Positions 26,444-35,596 are shown, counted from the stretch's first letter. The stretch is DNA of 64,000 nucleotides from Methanosarcina siciliae T4/M (GCF_000970085.1 NZ_CP009506.1:3348001-3412000); one strand, 5' to 3'. Translations and numbers: made by a program. Notes: generated from the letters alone by a model not told the origin.

Positions 26444-26806
26444 ATGGCAAAAGTCCTGATTGTTGATGATACAGCTTTTATGAGGAAACTTCTTAAAAAT
26501 ATTCTTTTTGGTGCCGGATTTGATATTGCAGGAGAAGCCGAAAACGGGAAACAAGCCGTGGAAATGTACAGGGAGCTCAAACCGGATGTCGTGACAATGG
26601 ACGTCGTCATGCCTGAAATGACAGGAATTGATGCCCTAAAGCAAATAAAAGCCCTTGATAAAGAAGCTAAAGTTGTGATGTGCACTGCCATCGGGCAGGA
26701 GAGTATAGTAAAAACGGCGATAAAACTTGGAGCAAGAGGCTACATTATAAAACCCTTCCAGGCTCCTAAAGTCATTGAAGAGATAAAGAAAGTAATCGGT
26801 GCATAA
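26444..26806 (+). CDS. cheY: Chemotaxis response regulator CheY
   Basis: Single receiver domain, 120 residues. Acidic pocket IVDDTAF, phospho-acceptor Asp in VVTMDVVMPEMTG, switch Thr in MCTAIGQ, and Lys in GYIIKPF. When phosphorylated by CheA it should signal through CheF to the archaellum switch. It lies 18 bp after cheF with a GGGGGATACTT ribosome site. Confidence 0.95.
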   Translation: MAKVLIVDDTAFMRKLLKNILFGAGFDIAGEAENGKQAVEMYRELKPDVVTMDVVMPEMTGIDALKQIKALDKEAKVVMCTAIGQESIVKTAIKLGARGYIIKPFQAPKVIEEIKKVIGA

Positions 26807-26822
26807 ATCTTGGAGATAGAGC

Positions 26823-27875
26823 ATGATTCGCACTCTTATTGTTGACGACTCTGCCTTCATGCGGATGGCAATAAGAAGCATGCTTGCAAGCAGCCAGGAC
26901 ATAAAGATAGTCGGAGATGCGCGTAATGGAAAAGAAGCTGTAGAAAAGGCAAAAACATTACACCCTGACATAGTTATAATGGACGTTAACATGCCGGTCA
27001 TGGATGGGCTGACGGCTGTTAAAACCATTATGAATACGAATCCTGTTCCCATCATCATGTTCAGTACCCTGACAACAGAGGGTTCAAAAGAGGCGCTGGA
27101 GGCTTTGCATCTCGGAGCAATAGATTTTACTGCAAAATCCGATTCTCACCATGATGTGAATAAGGCCGAAAAAGAGCTTATTAATAAAATAAGAAATATT
27201 CACAGTTCAAACCCAAACATATTGAGATTAATTAATATGAGAGTATTCAAAGGGGAGGTCGTTAGGGGGAAATGGAAATGTGCCGGCGACTTTGGAGTTC
27301 TCATAGGGTCCTCTACAGGCGGTCCCTCCTCTCTTGAACAGGTGATTCCAAGGCTCCCTGGTGATTTGCCTGCTCCGGTTTTTGTTGTCCAGCATATGCC
27401 TGAAGGCGGTTTTTGCAGGCAGCTGGCAGAAAGGTTGAATTTTATGTCGGAGCTGGAAGTAAAGGAAGCCCGAAATAATGAAAAAGTAGCGGCAGGTGTT
27501 GTTTATGTAGCACCGGGGGGCTGTCACATGACTGTTAGAAAGGCTCTGGATGTCACCAGGATCAAACTCATAAAAAGTCAGCCTGTCCATGCCGTAATGC
27601 CTGCGGTTGATGTAACTGCCGAAAGTATGCTTGCAGTATATGGAAAGAACATAGTTGCCTCTATTCTTACGGGTATGGGGTTTGACGGGGCTTCAGGGTT
27701 TAAAAAGATACGGGATGCAGGCGGTTTCACTATTGCTTGCAGCGAAGATACCTGTGTTATTTTCGGGATGCCAAAGGCTGCAATAGAGGCCGGAGCAATT
27801 GATTTCGTTAAACCCATTTTTAAAATCCCTGAAGAAATTGTGACGAAACTGGAGGCGAAGTGCAATGGAAAGTGA
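26823..27875 (+). CDS. cheB: Chemotaxis methylesterase CheB
   Basis: Demethylates or deamidates receptor glutamyl sites when phosphorylated. The 350-residue protein has an N-terminal receiver domain (LIVDDSAFMRM, IVIMDVNMPVMDG) and a C-terminal esterase domain with catalytic Ser in LIGSSTGGPSSLEQ, His in VVQHMPEGG and Asp in TGMGFDGASG. The end overlaps the cheA start by 11 bp. Confidence 0.95.
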   Translation: MIRTLIVDDSAFMRMAIRSMLASSQDIKIVGDARNGKEAVEKAKTLHPDIVIMDVNMPVMDGLTAVKTIMNTNPVPIIMFSTLTTEGSKEALEALHLGAIDFTAKSDSHHDVNKAEKELINKIRNIHSSNPNILRLINMRVFKGEVVRGKWKCAGDFGVLIGSSTGGPSSLEQVIPRLPGDLPAPVFVVQHMPEGGFCRQLAERLNFMSELEVKEARNNEKVAAGVVYVAPGGCHMTVRKALDVTRIKLIKSQPVHAVMPAVDVTAESMLAVYGKNIVASILTGMGFDGASGFKKIRDAGGFTIACSEDTCVIFGMPKAAIEAGAIDFVKPIFKIPEEIVTKLEAKCNGK

Positions 27876-30513
27876 CATGGCAGCTTATAAAAGCGATTTC
27901 CTTCAGGAAGTATACGAATGTCTCGATGTATTCAATCAATCCTTTGTGGATCTGGAAAATGGAGAAATTGGCGCAATTGATGAAATCTTCAGGATAACCC
28001 ACACCATAAAAGGAATGGCCGGGTTTCTCGGGTATGTCTCCCTTGAACATCTTTGCCATAGTATGGAAGAAGTCCTTTGTGGCATAAAAAACGGAGACAT
28101 AGAGATAGACGGGGAACTGGTTGACATCCTGCTTTCGACAGTTGACCGAATTACAGAGATCGTCAAACAAATAGAAAGTGCAGATAATGATTCTGTCAAA
28201 ATAGACGATCTCCTGAAAGTTTTCGAAAATTACGAAAAAATGAAGGATGATGAGCAGGGGTCACTTTGTCCGTTCTCCATTGAAAAGAAGAACGCGGATA
28301 CGATGACTGCATTAGTGCCGCAAACAGAGGAAATTATAGCACCATCCGAATACACTGATAACGGGGAAAATGGAATCGACTGCAATCAGGATGCCTGCAA
28401 TCTCGTTCTGGATCTGACCCTTGCTAAAGACTGTGTTATGAAGGATTTGAGGGCAGCACTGGTTATAGAATCCCTCAGGGATTTTTGCAATATAACTCGC
28501 ACGGACCCCTATGAAAATGAACTGGATAATACTTTTGACGGTCACCTGAAAGTGTTCCTCTCAGGAGACCGCGACAAAGTCGAAGGGGCGATGGACAGAA
28601 TTTCGGAGATAGAAAGTTTCGATATTTCCGAAATTAAACTGCCTGGTACTGTCTGTGATGAAGAATTTAAAGCTACCAGTCCTGCATTTAACAGTCCTGT
28701 AGCGGAAGAAAAGCTCTCCGATACCCCTTTAACTTCATTCCCTGTGATTGAAGAGCCGGCAGTCTCAACTGCAGAAAAATCAAATTCGCTTCACTCCTGT
28801 ATCTACAGTCTGGCATTAAGACTGCGCTGCATTCCGGACAGAATAAGCAGGTCAATAAATTGTTTTAAAATTACCGAATCCGCGGGGATACTTCCAAATA
28901 AAAAATGCAATGAATCTTCCCCTGAGGTTCCGAAGTCTCGGGAAGTCCGGGTTCCGGGGACCGATCCGGAAGTGAGTCCTGCAGTTCCTGGTCAGGAGTC
29001 GAAGCCGGAAGAAGCCGGGATTTCCGAGCCTGTTTTTGATGAGCCTGTTTTTGATGAGCCTGTTTTTGATGAGCCTGTTCTTGATGAGCCTGTTCTTGAT
29101 ATGGCTTTTGATGGACCGGTTCCTGATAAGATTATTCCTGATGAGATTATTTCTGACGCGAGTCTTTCTGATACGGAAATTTCCGATCCGGAGTTGCTGC
29201 TTGATAAAGTCCGGCCCCCCGTAGAGAAATCCGAAGCCACCCATTTCCCTGGGCCAAAGCCGCAGGAGGCTTGGGAAAGCGAGGAGCCGGAAGCCGGATC
29301 AAGCTATCACTTATCCGAATCGGCAGCATCCGCAAAAGTGCCGCTGGAAACACAGAGGCAGGAAACTATCCGGGTAAGGACCTCCAATCTCGATAATATA
29401 ATGAACCTTGTCGGGGAGCTTGTTATAAACAAGGGGCGTCTGCTCCAGATCTCCCAGGAGTATAACCTCCCGGAACTGGAGGAAGCGACCGGGACGCTGG
29501 ATAAGTCCATCTCAAGCCTGCAGGACGAAGTGATGCGGATAAGGATGGTAAAAATTGAGAGGGTGTTCAGTAAGTTTCCGCGCATGGTCAGGGACCTGAG
29601 CAGAAAATTCGACAAAAATATCGAGTTTGAAATTGAAGGTCAGGACACGGAACTGGACAGGACGATCCTGGACGAAATTAGCGATCCTCTGGTCCACCTT
29701 GTCAGAAATGCCGTTGATCACGGTATAGAATATCCCGAAGAGCGGGAAAAAGCCGGGAAGAATGAAGTGGGACACATAAAACTCTCCGCCAGAAGAGAGA
29801 AAAACAACGTAATAATTGAGATCGAAGACGACGGCAAAGGTATAGATGTTGAGTTACTGAAAAAGAAAGCCGTTGAGAAAGGCTTATTCTCGGCATTTGA
29901 TGTGGAAAATTTCAGTGAAGAAGAAATTCGGATGATAATTTTCGCCCCGGGATTTTCGACAAAGGAATCCCCAACAGAGATCTCAGGCAGGGGTGTGGGT
30001 ATGGATGCGGTGAAAACTGCTGTTGAGAAACTGGGCGGGAAGGTCAGGGTTTATTCAAAGAAAGGAGAGTTTACCCGAATCAGAATCGATCTGCCTCCTA
30101 CTGTTGCTATAATCAAATCCCTCCTGGTGGAGGTCGGGCCTGAGACATATGCTATCCCGATTTCCAACGTTGTGAAAGCTCTGAGTGTTGACAGCAGTGA
30201 TTATAAGCTCATTAAAGAAACCCCTGTGCTTTACATAAGGGATAAGCTGATACCAACTGCAGAACTAAAAGAAATTTTCCATGTTGAATGCAAAAAAGCG
30301 GATAAAGAAATCGCCATAATTGTTGAAAAAGAAAATGAAGAAGTTGGCCTCATAGTTGATTCGATTATAGACCAGCAGGAAATTGTTATTAAACCGCTAG
30401 GAAACATTTTCTCAAATTCAAAAGGATTTATCGGAGCCACAATACTGGGGGATGGGCGTGTAATTCCGATTATAGATGTTTCAATGCTTATAAAGGGTGA
30501 TATCGATGACTGA
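27865..30513 (+). CDS. cheA: Chemotaxis histidine kinase CheA with repeat-rich linker
   Basis: An 882-residue kinase. P1 Hpt domain at the N-terminus with phospho-acceptor His46 in ITHTIKGMAGFLGY; P2-like region about 175-255; P3 dimerisation helices from about 505 (TSNLDNIMNLVGELVINKG); P4 ATPase with LVRNAVDHGIEYPEERE, IEDDGKGID and SGRGVGMDAVK; C-terminal P5 CheW-like domain. Between P2 and P3 lies a long acidic, Pro-rich linker of over 200 residues containing five consecutive DEPV(F/L) units from 15-bp DNA repeats and further diverged copies. The linker is longer than in typical CheA. Overlaps cheB and cheC. Confidence 0.95.
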   Translation: MESDMAAYKSDFLQEVYECLDVFNQSFVDLENGEIGAIDEIFRITHTIKGMAGFLGYVSLEHLCHSMEEVLCGIKNGDIEIDGELVDILLSTVDRITEIVKQIESADNDSVKIDDLLKVFENYEKMKDDEQGSLCPFSIEKKNADTMTALVPQTEEIIAPSEYTDNGENGIDCNQDACNLVLDLTLAKDCVMKDLRAALVIESLRDFCNITRTDPYENELDNTFDGHLKVFLSGDRDKVEGAMDRISEIESFDISEIKLPGTVCDEEFKATSPAFNSPVAEEKLSDTPLTSFPVIEEPAVSTAEKSNSLHSCIYSLALRLRCIPDRISRSINCFKITESAGILPNKKCNESSPEVPKSREVRVPGTDPEVSPAVPGQESKPEEAGISEPVFDEPVFDEPVFDEPVLDEPVLDMAFDGPVPDKIIPDEIISDASLSDTEISDPELLLDKVRPPVEKSEATHFPGPKPQEAWESEEPEAGSSYHLSESAASAKVPLETQRQETIRVRTSNLDNIMNLVGELVINKGRLLQISQEYNLPELEEATGTLDKSISSLQDEVMRIRMVKIERVFSKFPRMVRDLSRKFDKNIEFEIEGQDTELDRTILDEISDPLVHLVRNAVDHGIEYPEEREKAGKNEVGHIKLSARREKNNVIIEIEDDGKGIDVELLKKKAVEKGLFSAFDVENFSEEEIRMIIFAPGFSTKESPTEISGRGVGMDAVKTAVEKLGGKVRVYSKKGEFTRIRIDLPPTVAIIKSLLVEVGPETYAIPISNVVKALSVDSSDYKLIKETPVLYIRDKLIPTAELKEIFHVECKKADKEIAIIVEKENEEVGLIVDSIIDQQEIVIKPLGNIFSNSKGFIGATILGDGRVIPIIDVSMLIKGDIDD
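29026..29100 (+). repeat. Five 15-bp in-frame tandem repeats in cheA
   Basis: Units of GAGCCTGTTTTTGAT (the last two have TTC for TTT) encode DEPVF/DEPVL in the P2-P3 linker. Diverged copies continue to about 29190. Confidence 0.9.
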
Positions 30514-31135
30514 TATAGGTAATCTCAGTGAAGTGGAACTGGATGTTTTGAAGGAACTCGGAAATATAGGGGCAGGACATGCTGCCACATCTCTCTCTAA
30601 ACTACTGGATAAAGATGTCTACCTCTCAGTTCCGGAGGTCAGGGTGGGAGAAATAAAAAATATCTCCAGTGAATTCATTGGTGAGATTGTTGCAGGCGTG
30701 ATTATAGCCCTGCAGGACCTTGAAGAAAAAAAATCCGGGTATCTGTACATTATGTTTCCTGAAAAGTCAGCAAGAAAAATTGCAGGCGATTTATTCTGTA
30801 TGGAAGATCTGGATGAGGAAATGTATGCTTCCACAATTATGGAGGTCGGAAACATCCTGTCCTCTTCTTTTTGTGATGCATCCGCTGACTTTATGGACAT
30901 AACCTTACTCCCGTCCCCCCCAAATTTCGCGGAAGATGTCCCTACGGCAGTGATTGATTCCGTAGTTTCGCAGATGGCTAAGAATAGTAACCATGTTATC
31001 CTGTTTGAGACTTCTCTTAGCTCTTATTCGAATATAGAGGTTTATTTAGCCCTGCTTCCGGAAGCCTGCCTGCTTGACGACATGATGAAGATTATGGGAA
31101 ACTATGAACGAGGATATCTTATTCATCTCGAATGA
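30506..31135 (+). CDS. cheC: CheY-P phosphatase CheC
   Basis: Dephosphorylates CheY and binds CheD. The 209-residue protein holds both copies of the CheC active-site motif: LKELGNIGAGHAATSLSKLL near the start and MEVGNILSSSF in the middle. The ATG at 30506 follows GGTGAT by 4 nt and overlaps the cheA stop by 8 bp; the in-frame GTG 9 bp earlier lies on the Shine-Dalgarno itself. Confidence 0.92.
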   Translation: MTDIGNLSEVELDVLKELGNIGAGHAATSLSKLLDKDVYLSVPEVRVGEIKNISSEFIGEIVAGVIIALQDLEEKKSGYLYIMFPEKSARKIAGDLFCMEDLDEEMYASTIMEVGNILSSSFCDASADFMDITLLPSPPNFAEDVPTAVIDSVVSQMAKNSNHVILFETSLSSYSNIEVYLALLPEACLLDDMMKIMGNYERGYLIHLE

Positions 31136-31153
31136 GAGTGGGAAAGCTATTTT

Positions 31154-31188
31154 CTTAACCAGCGGAGCTGTGCTGGTTAAGTCTTTTT
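31154..31188 (+). terminator. Perfect 10-bp hairpin and T5 between cheC and cheD
   Basis: CTTAACCAGC (31154-31163) pairs exactly with GCTGGTTAAG (31172-31181), loop of 8 nt, then TC and five Ts. It sits 18 bp after the cheC stop and 50 bp before the cheD start, so it could attenuate transcription into cheD-cheR or protect the upstream mRNA. Confidence 0.6.
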
Positions 31189-31238
31189 GTTCGCTTTCAA
31201 AAACCTGTCTATTTAGGGATTCCTGCCGGGGGTGTGAC

Positions 31239-31766
31239 ATGGTTGATGCCGCAAAAAGTCATCTGGCAGGGAATAAATCAAATTTGACCGTTAAAAACCT
31301 TGCCGGGGAACTCTCTGCCGGAATCGGAGAATACAAAATCGGGAAAAATGTCCTCTTAAAAGTTATGGGCCTTGGTTCCTGTATTGGAGTTATTCTTTCT
31401 GACTTCTCAACAGGCATCTGCGGAATAGCCCACGTGCTGCTTCCGGGGGCATCGAATACCGGGGAAGCAAAGTATGCCGAGACAGCCATAGAAAATATGT
31501 TTGAAGATATGATCAGGATGGGAGCAAGAAAAAACCGGATTACTGCAAAGTTTGCAGGGGGAGCCCAGGTATTTAAGCACATGAGCCTGGATATCCTCAA
31601 AATCGGGGACCGAAACGCCATATCCGTTGAGGAAGCTCTGGTTAAAAGAAATATCCCGATTCTGGCAAAGGATGTGGGTGGGGAAGTCGGAAGGAACGTT
31701 TTCTTCAATCCTGTGGACGGGAGCATGATTGTCAAATATACCAAAGGGGAAGTACTGTGGTTGTAA
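31239..31766 (+). CDS. cheD: Chemoreceptor glutamine deamidase CheD
   Basis: CheD deamidates receptor glutamines and partners CheC. The 175-residue protein from ATG 31239 has the catalytic Cys in GLGSCIGVILSD and His in GICGIAHVLLPG, then ITAKFAGGAQVF and GGEVGRNVFFNPVDG. GGGGTG lies upstream of this ATG. An in-frame start 45 codons upstream was rejected because it lies inside cheC and would encode the hairpin region. The end overlaps cheR by 10 bp. Confidence 0.92.
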   Translation: MVDAAKSHLAGNKSNLTVKNLAGELSAGIGEYKIGKNVLLKVMGLGSCIGVILSDFSTGICGIAHVLLPGASNTGEAKYAETAIENMFEDMIRMGARKNRITAKFAGGAQVFKHMSLDILKIGDRNAISVEEALVKRNIPILAKDVGGEVGRNVFFNPVDGSMIVKYTKGEVLWL

Positions 31767-32569
31767 ATTTGGATGAAGACTTTAATTTCCTTGTACGAAA
31801 AATTTCGAAGTCCTCGGGAATCGTTCTTACCGGGTACAGAGATAGTTATCTCAGAAGGAGGATCGACCTGAGGATGAAAGCCGTAGGTGCGGATAACTAT
31901 GCAACGTACAAGGGGCTTCTGGAAAGAAATCAAAACGAAATAAAGGAAGTTATAAATGCCCTTACAGTAAACGTTACCGAGTTTATGCGGGATAAAACCC
32001 CTTTCCTGTTTTTCCGGAAAGAAATCCTTCCCGAAATAATGGAGCGGAAAAATAAGTCCAGAAGCAACATAGTCAGGTTCTGGAGCGCAGCCTGTTCCTA
32101 TGGGGAAGAACCGTATTCAATCGGCATCTGTTCCAGAGAAGTTTTGCCGGAAGACTGGAGCGTCTCCATCTATGCAACCGACATCAACGAAAAATGCCTG
32201 AAGGACGCTTCCCAGGGGATATACCGTAAAGAGCAATTGAAAAACCTGGAACTTTCCATTGTACGTAAGTACTTTGAGCCTTTCGGAGAGGACTTCAAAG
32301 TAAGAAACATTCCGAAACTTTCTATCCGCTTCCAGAAACATGACCTGACCAGCGAAGCTCCGATCTCAAAGCATTTTGATACCGTGTTCTGCAGAAATGT
32401 AATGATCTATTTTAATGAGAATCAGAAAGTAAAAATGTTAACTGATTTCTATAATTCTCTTTCTGAAGGAGGCTATCTTGTTATCGGAAAGTCCGAAACT
32501 TTACCCGCTGAAATAAGGGAACTGTTTACTCCTGTAAGCGTAAAAGAAAAGATTTTTAAAAAAGTATAA
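31757..32569 (+). CDS. cheR: Chemotaxis protein methyltransferase CheR
   Basis: Methylates receptor glutamates with SAM. 270 residues from GTG 31757, preceded by GGGGAAG. The N-terminal helical domain contains LTGYRDSYLRRRIDLRM; the SAM domain has FWSAACSYGEEPYSIGI and TVFCRNVMIYF; the end reads GGYLVIGKSETLP. There is no pentapeptide-binding anomaly or TPR extension. Last gene of the chemotaxis operon; locus 2 of the archaellum follows in the same direction after about 500 bp. Confidence 0.94.
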   Translation: MVVNLDEDFNFLVRKISKSSGIVLTGYRDSYLRRRIDLRMKAVGADNYATYKGLLERNQNEIKEVINALTVNVTEFMRDKTPFLFFRKEILPEIMERKNKSRSNIVRFWSAACSYGEEPYSIGICSREVLPEDWSVSIYATDINEKCLKDASQGIYRKEQLKNLELSIVRKYFEPFGEDFKVRNIPKLSIRFQKHDLTSEAPISKHFDTVFCRNVMIYFNENQKVKMLTDFYNSLSEGGYLVIGKSETLPAEIRELFTPVSVKEKIFKKV

Positions 32570-33066
32570 TTGGATGTTGGTCAGGCTTGTTTCTTATATT
32601 CAGGACGCTGTTGCGGCACTAATATCAGATGAATTAATATATTTTTTGTGATATCCGTATCTGAATTAGACCCATCTCTGAATGATCGAATTAGAAGAAG
32701 TTTATATATCAGTTGATTATTCTGCCGTAAACTCTTTTATTTTTTTAATTTTTTACTTTCTAAATATAATATTAAATTGTTTTTGATCTTCGTTCATTCC
32801 AAATCTAATTAACGATAACTATTTTTCTCCATTCCAGTCGGCAATCTTCTCTTAAAAAAGGTATCATTAGAGCTAAAACATCTTCAATTTTCCCTCTGTA
32901 CAAATCTCCTTAGATCCTCCATTTCTTCAAGGAAGCCCTTTCAACTCTCCGGTATACTATTTGATTTTTTATTTAAAGTAATCCTTATAACTGCCGAAAG
33001 ATTTATAATAATTCTTGATATTATATTTGCTGTTATAATAATCACACAATATTGAGGTGATTCATT
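32570..33066. other. Promoter region of archaellum locus 2
   Basis: A 497-bp AT-rich region without a gene. Multiple TATA-like stretches (for example AGATTTATAATAA at about 32999-33011 and TATTATATTT near 33019-33028) precede flaB1. GAGGTGAT at 33054-33061 is the flaB1 ribosome site. No clear terminator for cheR was seen, so read-through from the chemotaxis operon is possible. Confidence 0.45.
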
Positions 33067-33714
33067 ATGTGGAATCGATTAATCAAAAATGAAAAAGGGT
33101 TTACAGGGCTTGAAGCTGCAATTGTGCTGATAGCTTTTGTCGTCGTAGCAGCGGTTTTTAGCTACGTCATGTTGGGAGCGGGGTTCTATACAACCCAGAA
33201 AAGTCAGGAAGTAGTGCACACGGGTGTGACCCAGGCAAGCAGTAGCATTGCACCTTCCGGTGATGTGATTGTTAGAGGAGATGATGATGGAGGCAATGCA
33301 AGTCAGATTACATTTTATATGACGAATACTGCAGGGGGAACAGCCGTAGATCTGGATAAGACAATTATTTCCTACACGGATGACGATGATTTCGTAACAC
33401 AGGAATATGCTGTTGACAAAACTGCAACTCCTGTTACCAAAGGGCCGGCTGCCATTCCTGATGATGGTGCCTGGGGTAACACATACGGATGGGTGTATAA
33501 CGGTACAATTGTCACCAACGATGACAACTTGCTTGAAAAAGGTGAAAAGTATAAAGTCGTAATTGATTTAGATACATTTCTTGGGACTGGTACTTTACCT
33601 ACTGTGAATGAAAAATTCAAGATTGAGGTAAAACCCCCAGAGGGTGCAGTTCTTACAATTTCCAGGACATTGCCTGCTGCACTTGTCACGGACAACTATT
33701 ATCCGGTTTACTGA
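33067..33714 (+). CDS. flaB1: Archaellin FlaB1 (locus 2)
   Basis: Filament subunit, 215 residues. Class III signal peptide MWNRLIKNEKG, with cleavage expected after Gly, before FTGLEAAIVLIAFVVVAA, the hydrophobic assembly helix. The conserved GAGFYTTQKSQEVVHTGV follows. The C-terminus has FKIEVKPPEGAVLTISRT. A GAGGTGAT ribosome site lies 5 nt upstream. Tandem with flaB2, with near-identical signal and helix but diverged beta domain. Confidence 0.95.
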   Translation: MWNRLIKNEKGFTGLEAAIVLIAFVVVAAVFSYVMLGAGFYTTQKSQEVVHTGVTQASSSIAPSGDVIVRGDDDGGNASQITFYMTNTAGGTAVDLDKTIISYTDDDDFVTQEYAVDKTATPVTKGPAAIPDDGAWGNTYGWVYNGTIVTNDDNLLEKGEKYKVVIDLDTFLGTGTLPTVNEKFKIEVKPPEGAVLTISRTLPAALVTDNYYPVY

Positions 33715-33725
33715 GGTGATCTGTA

Positions 33726-34298
33726 ATGTGGAACACATTTTCGAAAGATGAAAAAGGATTCACTGGACTTGAAGCAGCAATTGTTCTCGTAGCTTTTGTA
33801 GTCGTAGCTGCGGTTTTCAGCTACGTTATGCTCGGGGCGGGCTTTTATACTACCCAGAAAAGTCAGGAAGTCGTACACACGGGTGTACAGCAGGCAAGTA
33901 GCAGTGTCGAATTAAGTGGAGATGTAATTGCCAGAGGTAACACTACTGCAGCCAGCCCTGCAAATTATTCTATTGATAGTGTTACACTATGCTTGCAGCT
34001 GACTTCAGGCGGTTCATCGGTTGATATGGATAAAACTCTTATAGTTTATTCAGATCCGGATACAGCACCAACTGAATTGACACTTGGAAATGGATTCAAC
34101 ATATCCGCCAAGTATAACGCTAACGTAGATAATCTTATAGACAGCGCTGAGAAATTTGATTTAGGCATTAATACGAGTAGTTACGGGATAGGACCTTACA
34201 ACGAGTTCCAGCTTGAAATCAAACCACCTCAGGGGGCATCTTACACCATTCACAGGACTGCACCCGGATCAATCAGTGAAATAATGACTCTCGTCTAA
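33726..34298 (+). CDS. flaB2: Archaellin FlaB2 (locus 2)
   Basis: Filament subunit, 190 residues, signal peptide MWNTFSKDEKG and helix FTGLEAAIVLVAFVVVAA. Shares GAGFYTTQKSQEVVHTGV with FlaB1 and ends FQLEIKPPQGASYTIHRT. It has several Asn-X-Ser/Thr sequons (for example NTT, NYS, NIS, NTS), so the exposed domain may be N-glycosylated as in other archaellins. It starts 11 bp after flaB1 with GAGGTGATC upstream. A hairpin with a T-run follows. Confidence 0.95.
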   Translation: MWNTFSKDEKGFTGLEAAIVLVAFVVVAAVFSYVMLGAGFYTTQKSQEVVHTGVQQASSSVELSGDVIARGNTTAASPANYSIDSVTLCLQLTSGGSSVDMDKTLIVYSDPDTAPTELTLGNGFNISAKYNANVDNLIDSAEKFDLGINTSSYGIGPYNEFQLEIKPPQGASYTIHRTAPGSISEIMTLV

Positions 34299-34313
34299 AA
34301 CTAAAATTCAAGC

Positions 34314-34352
34314 AATAATGACACTCCCTTGAGTGCCATTATTTTATTTTTT
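34314..34352 (+). terminator. Hairpin and T-run after flaB2
   Basis: A 13-bp stem with one A-C mismatch (34314-34326 with 34331-34343, 4-nt loop) is followed by TTATTTTTT. It lies between flaB2 and flaD/E, so it should let most transcripts stop after the archaellin genes and only some continue into the motor genes. Confidence 0.65.
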
Positions 34353-34371
34353 AACGCTACAGTTGGGTGAT

Positions 34372-35040
34372 ATGATGAATAGTGGGGAATCCTTTGACCA
34401 GTCCATGATTGATAGTATTGTAGCTTCAGCTGAAAGCGACACTATAGAGTCCAGGGTTGCAAGCCTTGAAGAAGAGGTAACCGAGATCAAAGGCTCCATA
34501 AAGACTCTTCTCATGGACATAAGGGAAACGATGGGGGTGCTTGAAAATCCTTTCCAGAATATTCAGGGTATTGCTAATATTTCCGGTGCCATAGTAAATC
34601 CCAAATCAATAGAAGATCATCCCCAGCTTCAAAAAAACGAAGGAATTGAAGAAGATGAGGACGATGAAGTTGACCTGGAAATGGAACAGGTTCCAAAAAA
34701 TCTCTTTGAGGATCTGAGAAAGGCTGCTAAAAAACAGTCTAAAAAAGGTGATTCCAAAATTATCGATCCGATTTCCTTCTACAGGACTATTGTCTGGAGC
34801 AAGGACATGGTCGAGAAATATGACCATGATGCTATAACGGAATTAATTGATGTCTTCTGCCTTCTGGGGTATATTCCAGAGGAGACTAAAGAAATTATTG
34901 CTAAAATCATTGAGATCCTGGACAAAAACAACAACCTTGATGATGCAGTGATAGACCTGTACAGGCTTTATCATATTCTTTACCCGGAAGACCTGTCTCT
35001 TGACTCCAAGGTACTGGGGCATCTCCTCGATAGCAAATAA
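34372..35040 (+). CDS. Archaellum switch-complex protein FlaD/E-type (locus 2)
   Basis: A 222-residue cytoplasmic protein. N-terminal coiled coil (VASLEEEVTEIKGSIKTLL), then ENPFQNIQGIANI, an acidic linker (EGIEEDEDDEVDLEMEQ), and a C-terminal FlaD/E domain with ISFYRTIVWSKDMVEKY, LLGYIPEETKEII and ILYPEDLSLD. Receives the CheY/CheF signal at the motor by family role. GGGTGAT precedes two adjacent Met codons (34372 and 34375); either could be the start. An upstream in-frame GTG falls inside the terminator hairpin and was rejected. Confidence 0.82.
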   Translation: MMNSGESFDQSMIDSIVASAESDTIESRVASLEEEVTEIKGSIKTLLMDIRETMGVLENPFQNIQGIANISGAIVNPKSIEDHPQLQKNEGIEEDEDDEVDLEMEQVPKNLFEDLRKAAKKQSKKGDSKIIDPISFYRTIVWSKDMVEKYDHDAITELIDVFCLLGYIPEETKEIIAKIIEILDKNNNLDDAVIDLYRLYHILYPEDLSLDSKVLGHLLDSK

Positions 35041-35122
35041 GGTGGTCGGGGACAGAAAGTCTGTCGCCTGATTCTTTAATAATGCATTACTTTCTCAACG
35101 AAAACGATATGGTGAAAAAAAA

Positions 35123-35596
35123 ATGTCAAAGGAAGTGATAACTTCAGCAATACTCGTAATTGTGAGTGTTATAGCTGCAGTGGCTTTTGTAAATGCCGTC
35201 CTTCCTTCCGTATATGGTCTGTCCGAATCTTATAGCTCCGTTGCCCGCAGTATGGAAGACCAGTTTAAAACCGATATCGATATCATCTTCATTTATCCCG
35301 ATGGGAACGACGTTTGTGTCTGGATAAAAAACGTAGGGTCTTCAGATATACCTCTTTCAAAGCTGCAGTACTGTGACGTCTTTATCGTGTCTTCCTCAGG
35401 TTACTGGAACCCCGGACTTGAAGCTGCTTCAGCTCCGTCCTGGGCTTACACTCTTGAAAACGGAGACGGAGATACCTGGAATCGCGGAGAAACTATCAAA
35501 GTAACAATAGCGCTTGATGCCCTTCCAAGTGACATTTACAAACTTACATTTTTCCTGTACAACGGGGTATCAACATCAGATACCTTTTCAACGTGA
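35123..35596 (+). CDS. flaG: Archaellum stator-type protein FlaG/ArlG (locus 2)
   Basis: 157 residues. One N-terminal membrane helix (MSKEVITSAILVIVSVIAAV, about 6-27) and a beta domain: FKTDIDIIFIYPDGNDVCVWI, KNVGSSDIP, NRGETIKVTIALDALP. The KNVGS motif is typical of FlaG. A GGTGA site precedes the ATG. It is the paralogue of the locus 1 FlaG and fixes that gene's TTG start by alignment. flaF follows after 4 bp. Confidence 0.85.
   Translation: MSKEVITSAILVIVSVIAAVAFVNAVLPSVYGLSESYSSVARSMEDQFKTDIDIIFIYPDGNDVCVWIKNVGSSDIPLSKLQYCDVFIVSSSGYWNPGLEAASAPSWAYTLENGDGDTWNRGETIKVTIALDALPSDIYKLTFFLYNGVSTSDTFST

Noticed and set aside
31104..31238. Upstream extension of cheD
   Set aside because: It would begin inside cheC and encode the hairpin; the start at 31239 has GGGGTG and matches the family N-terminus.
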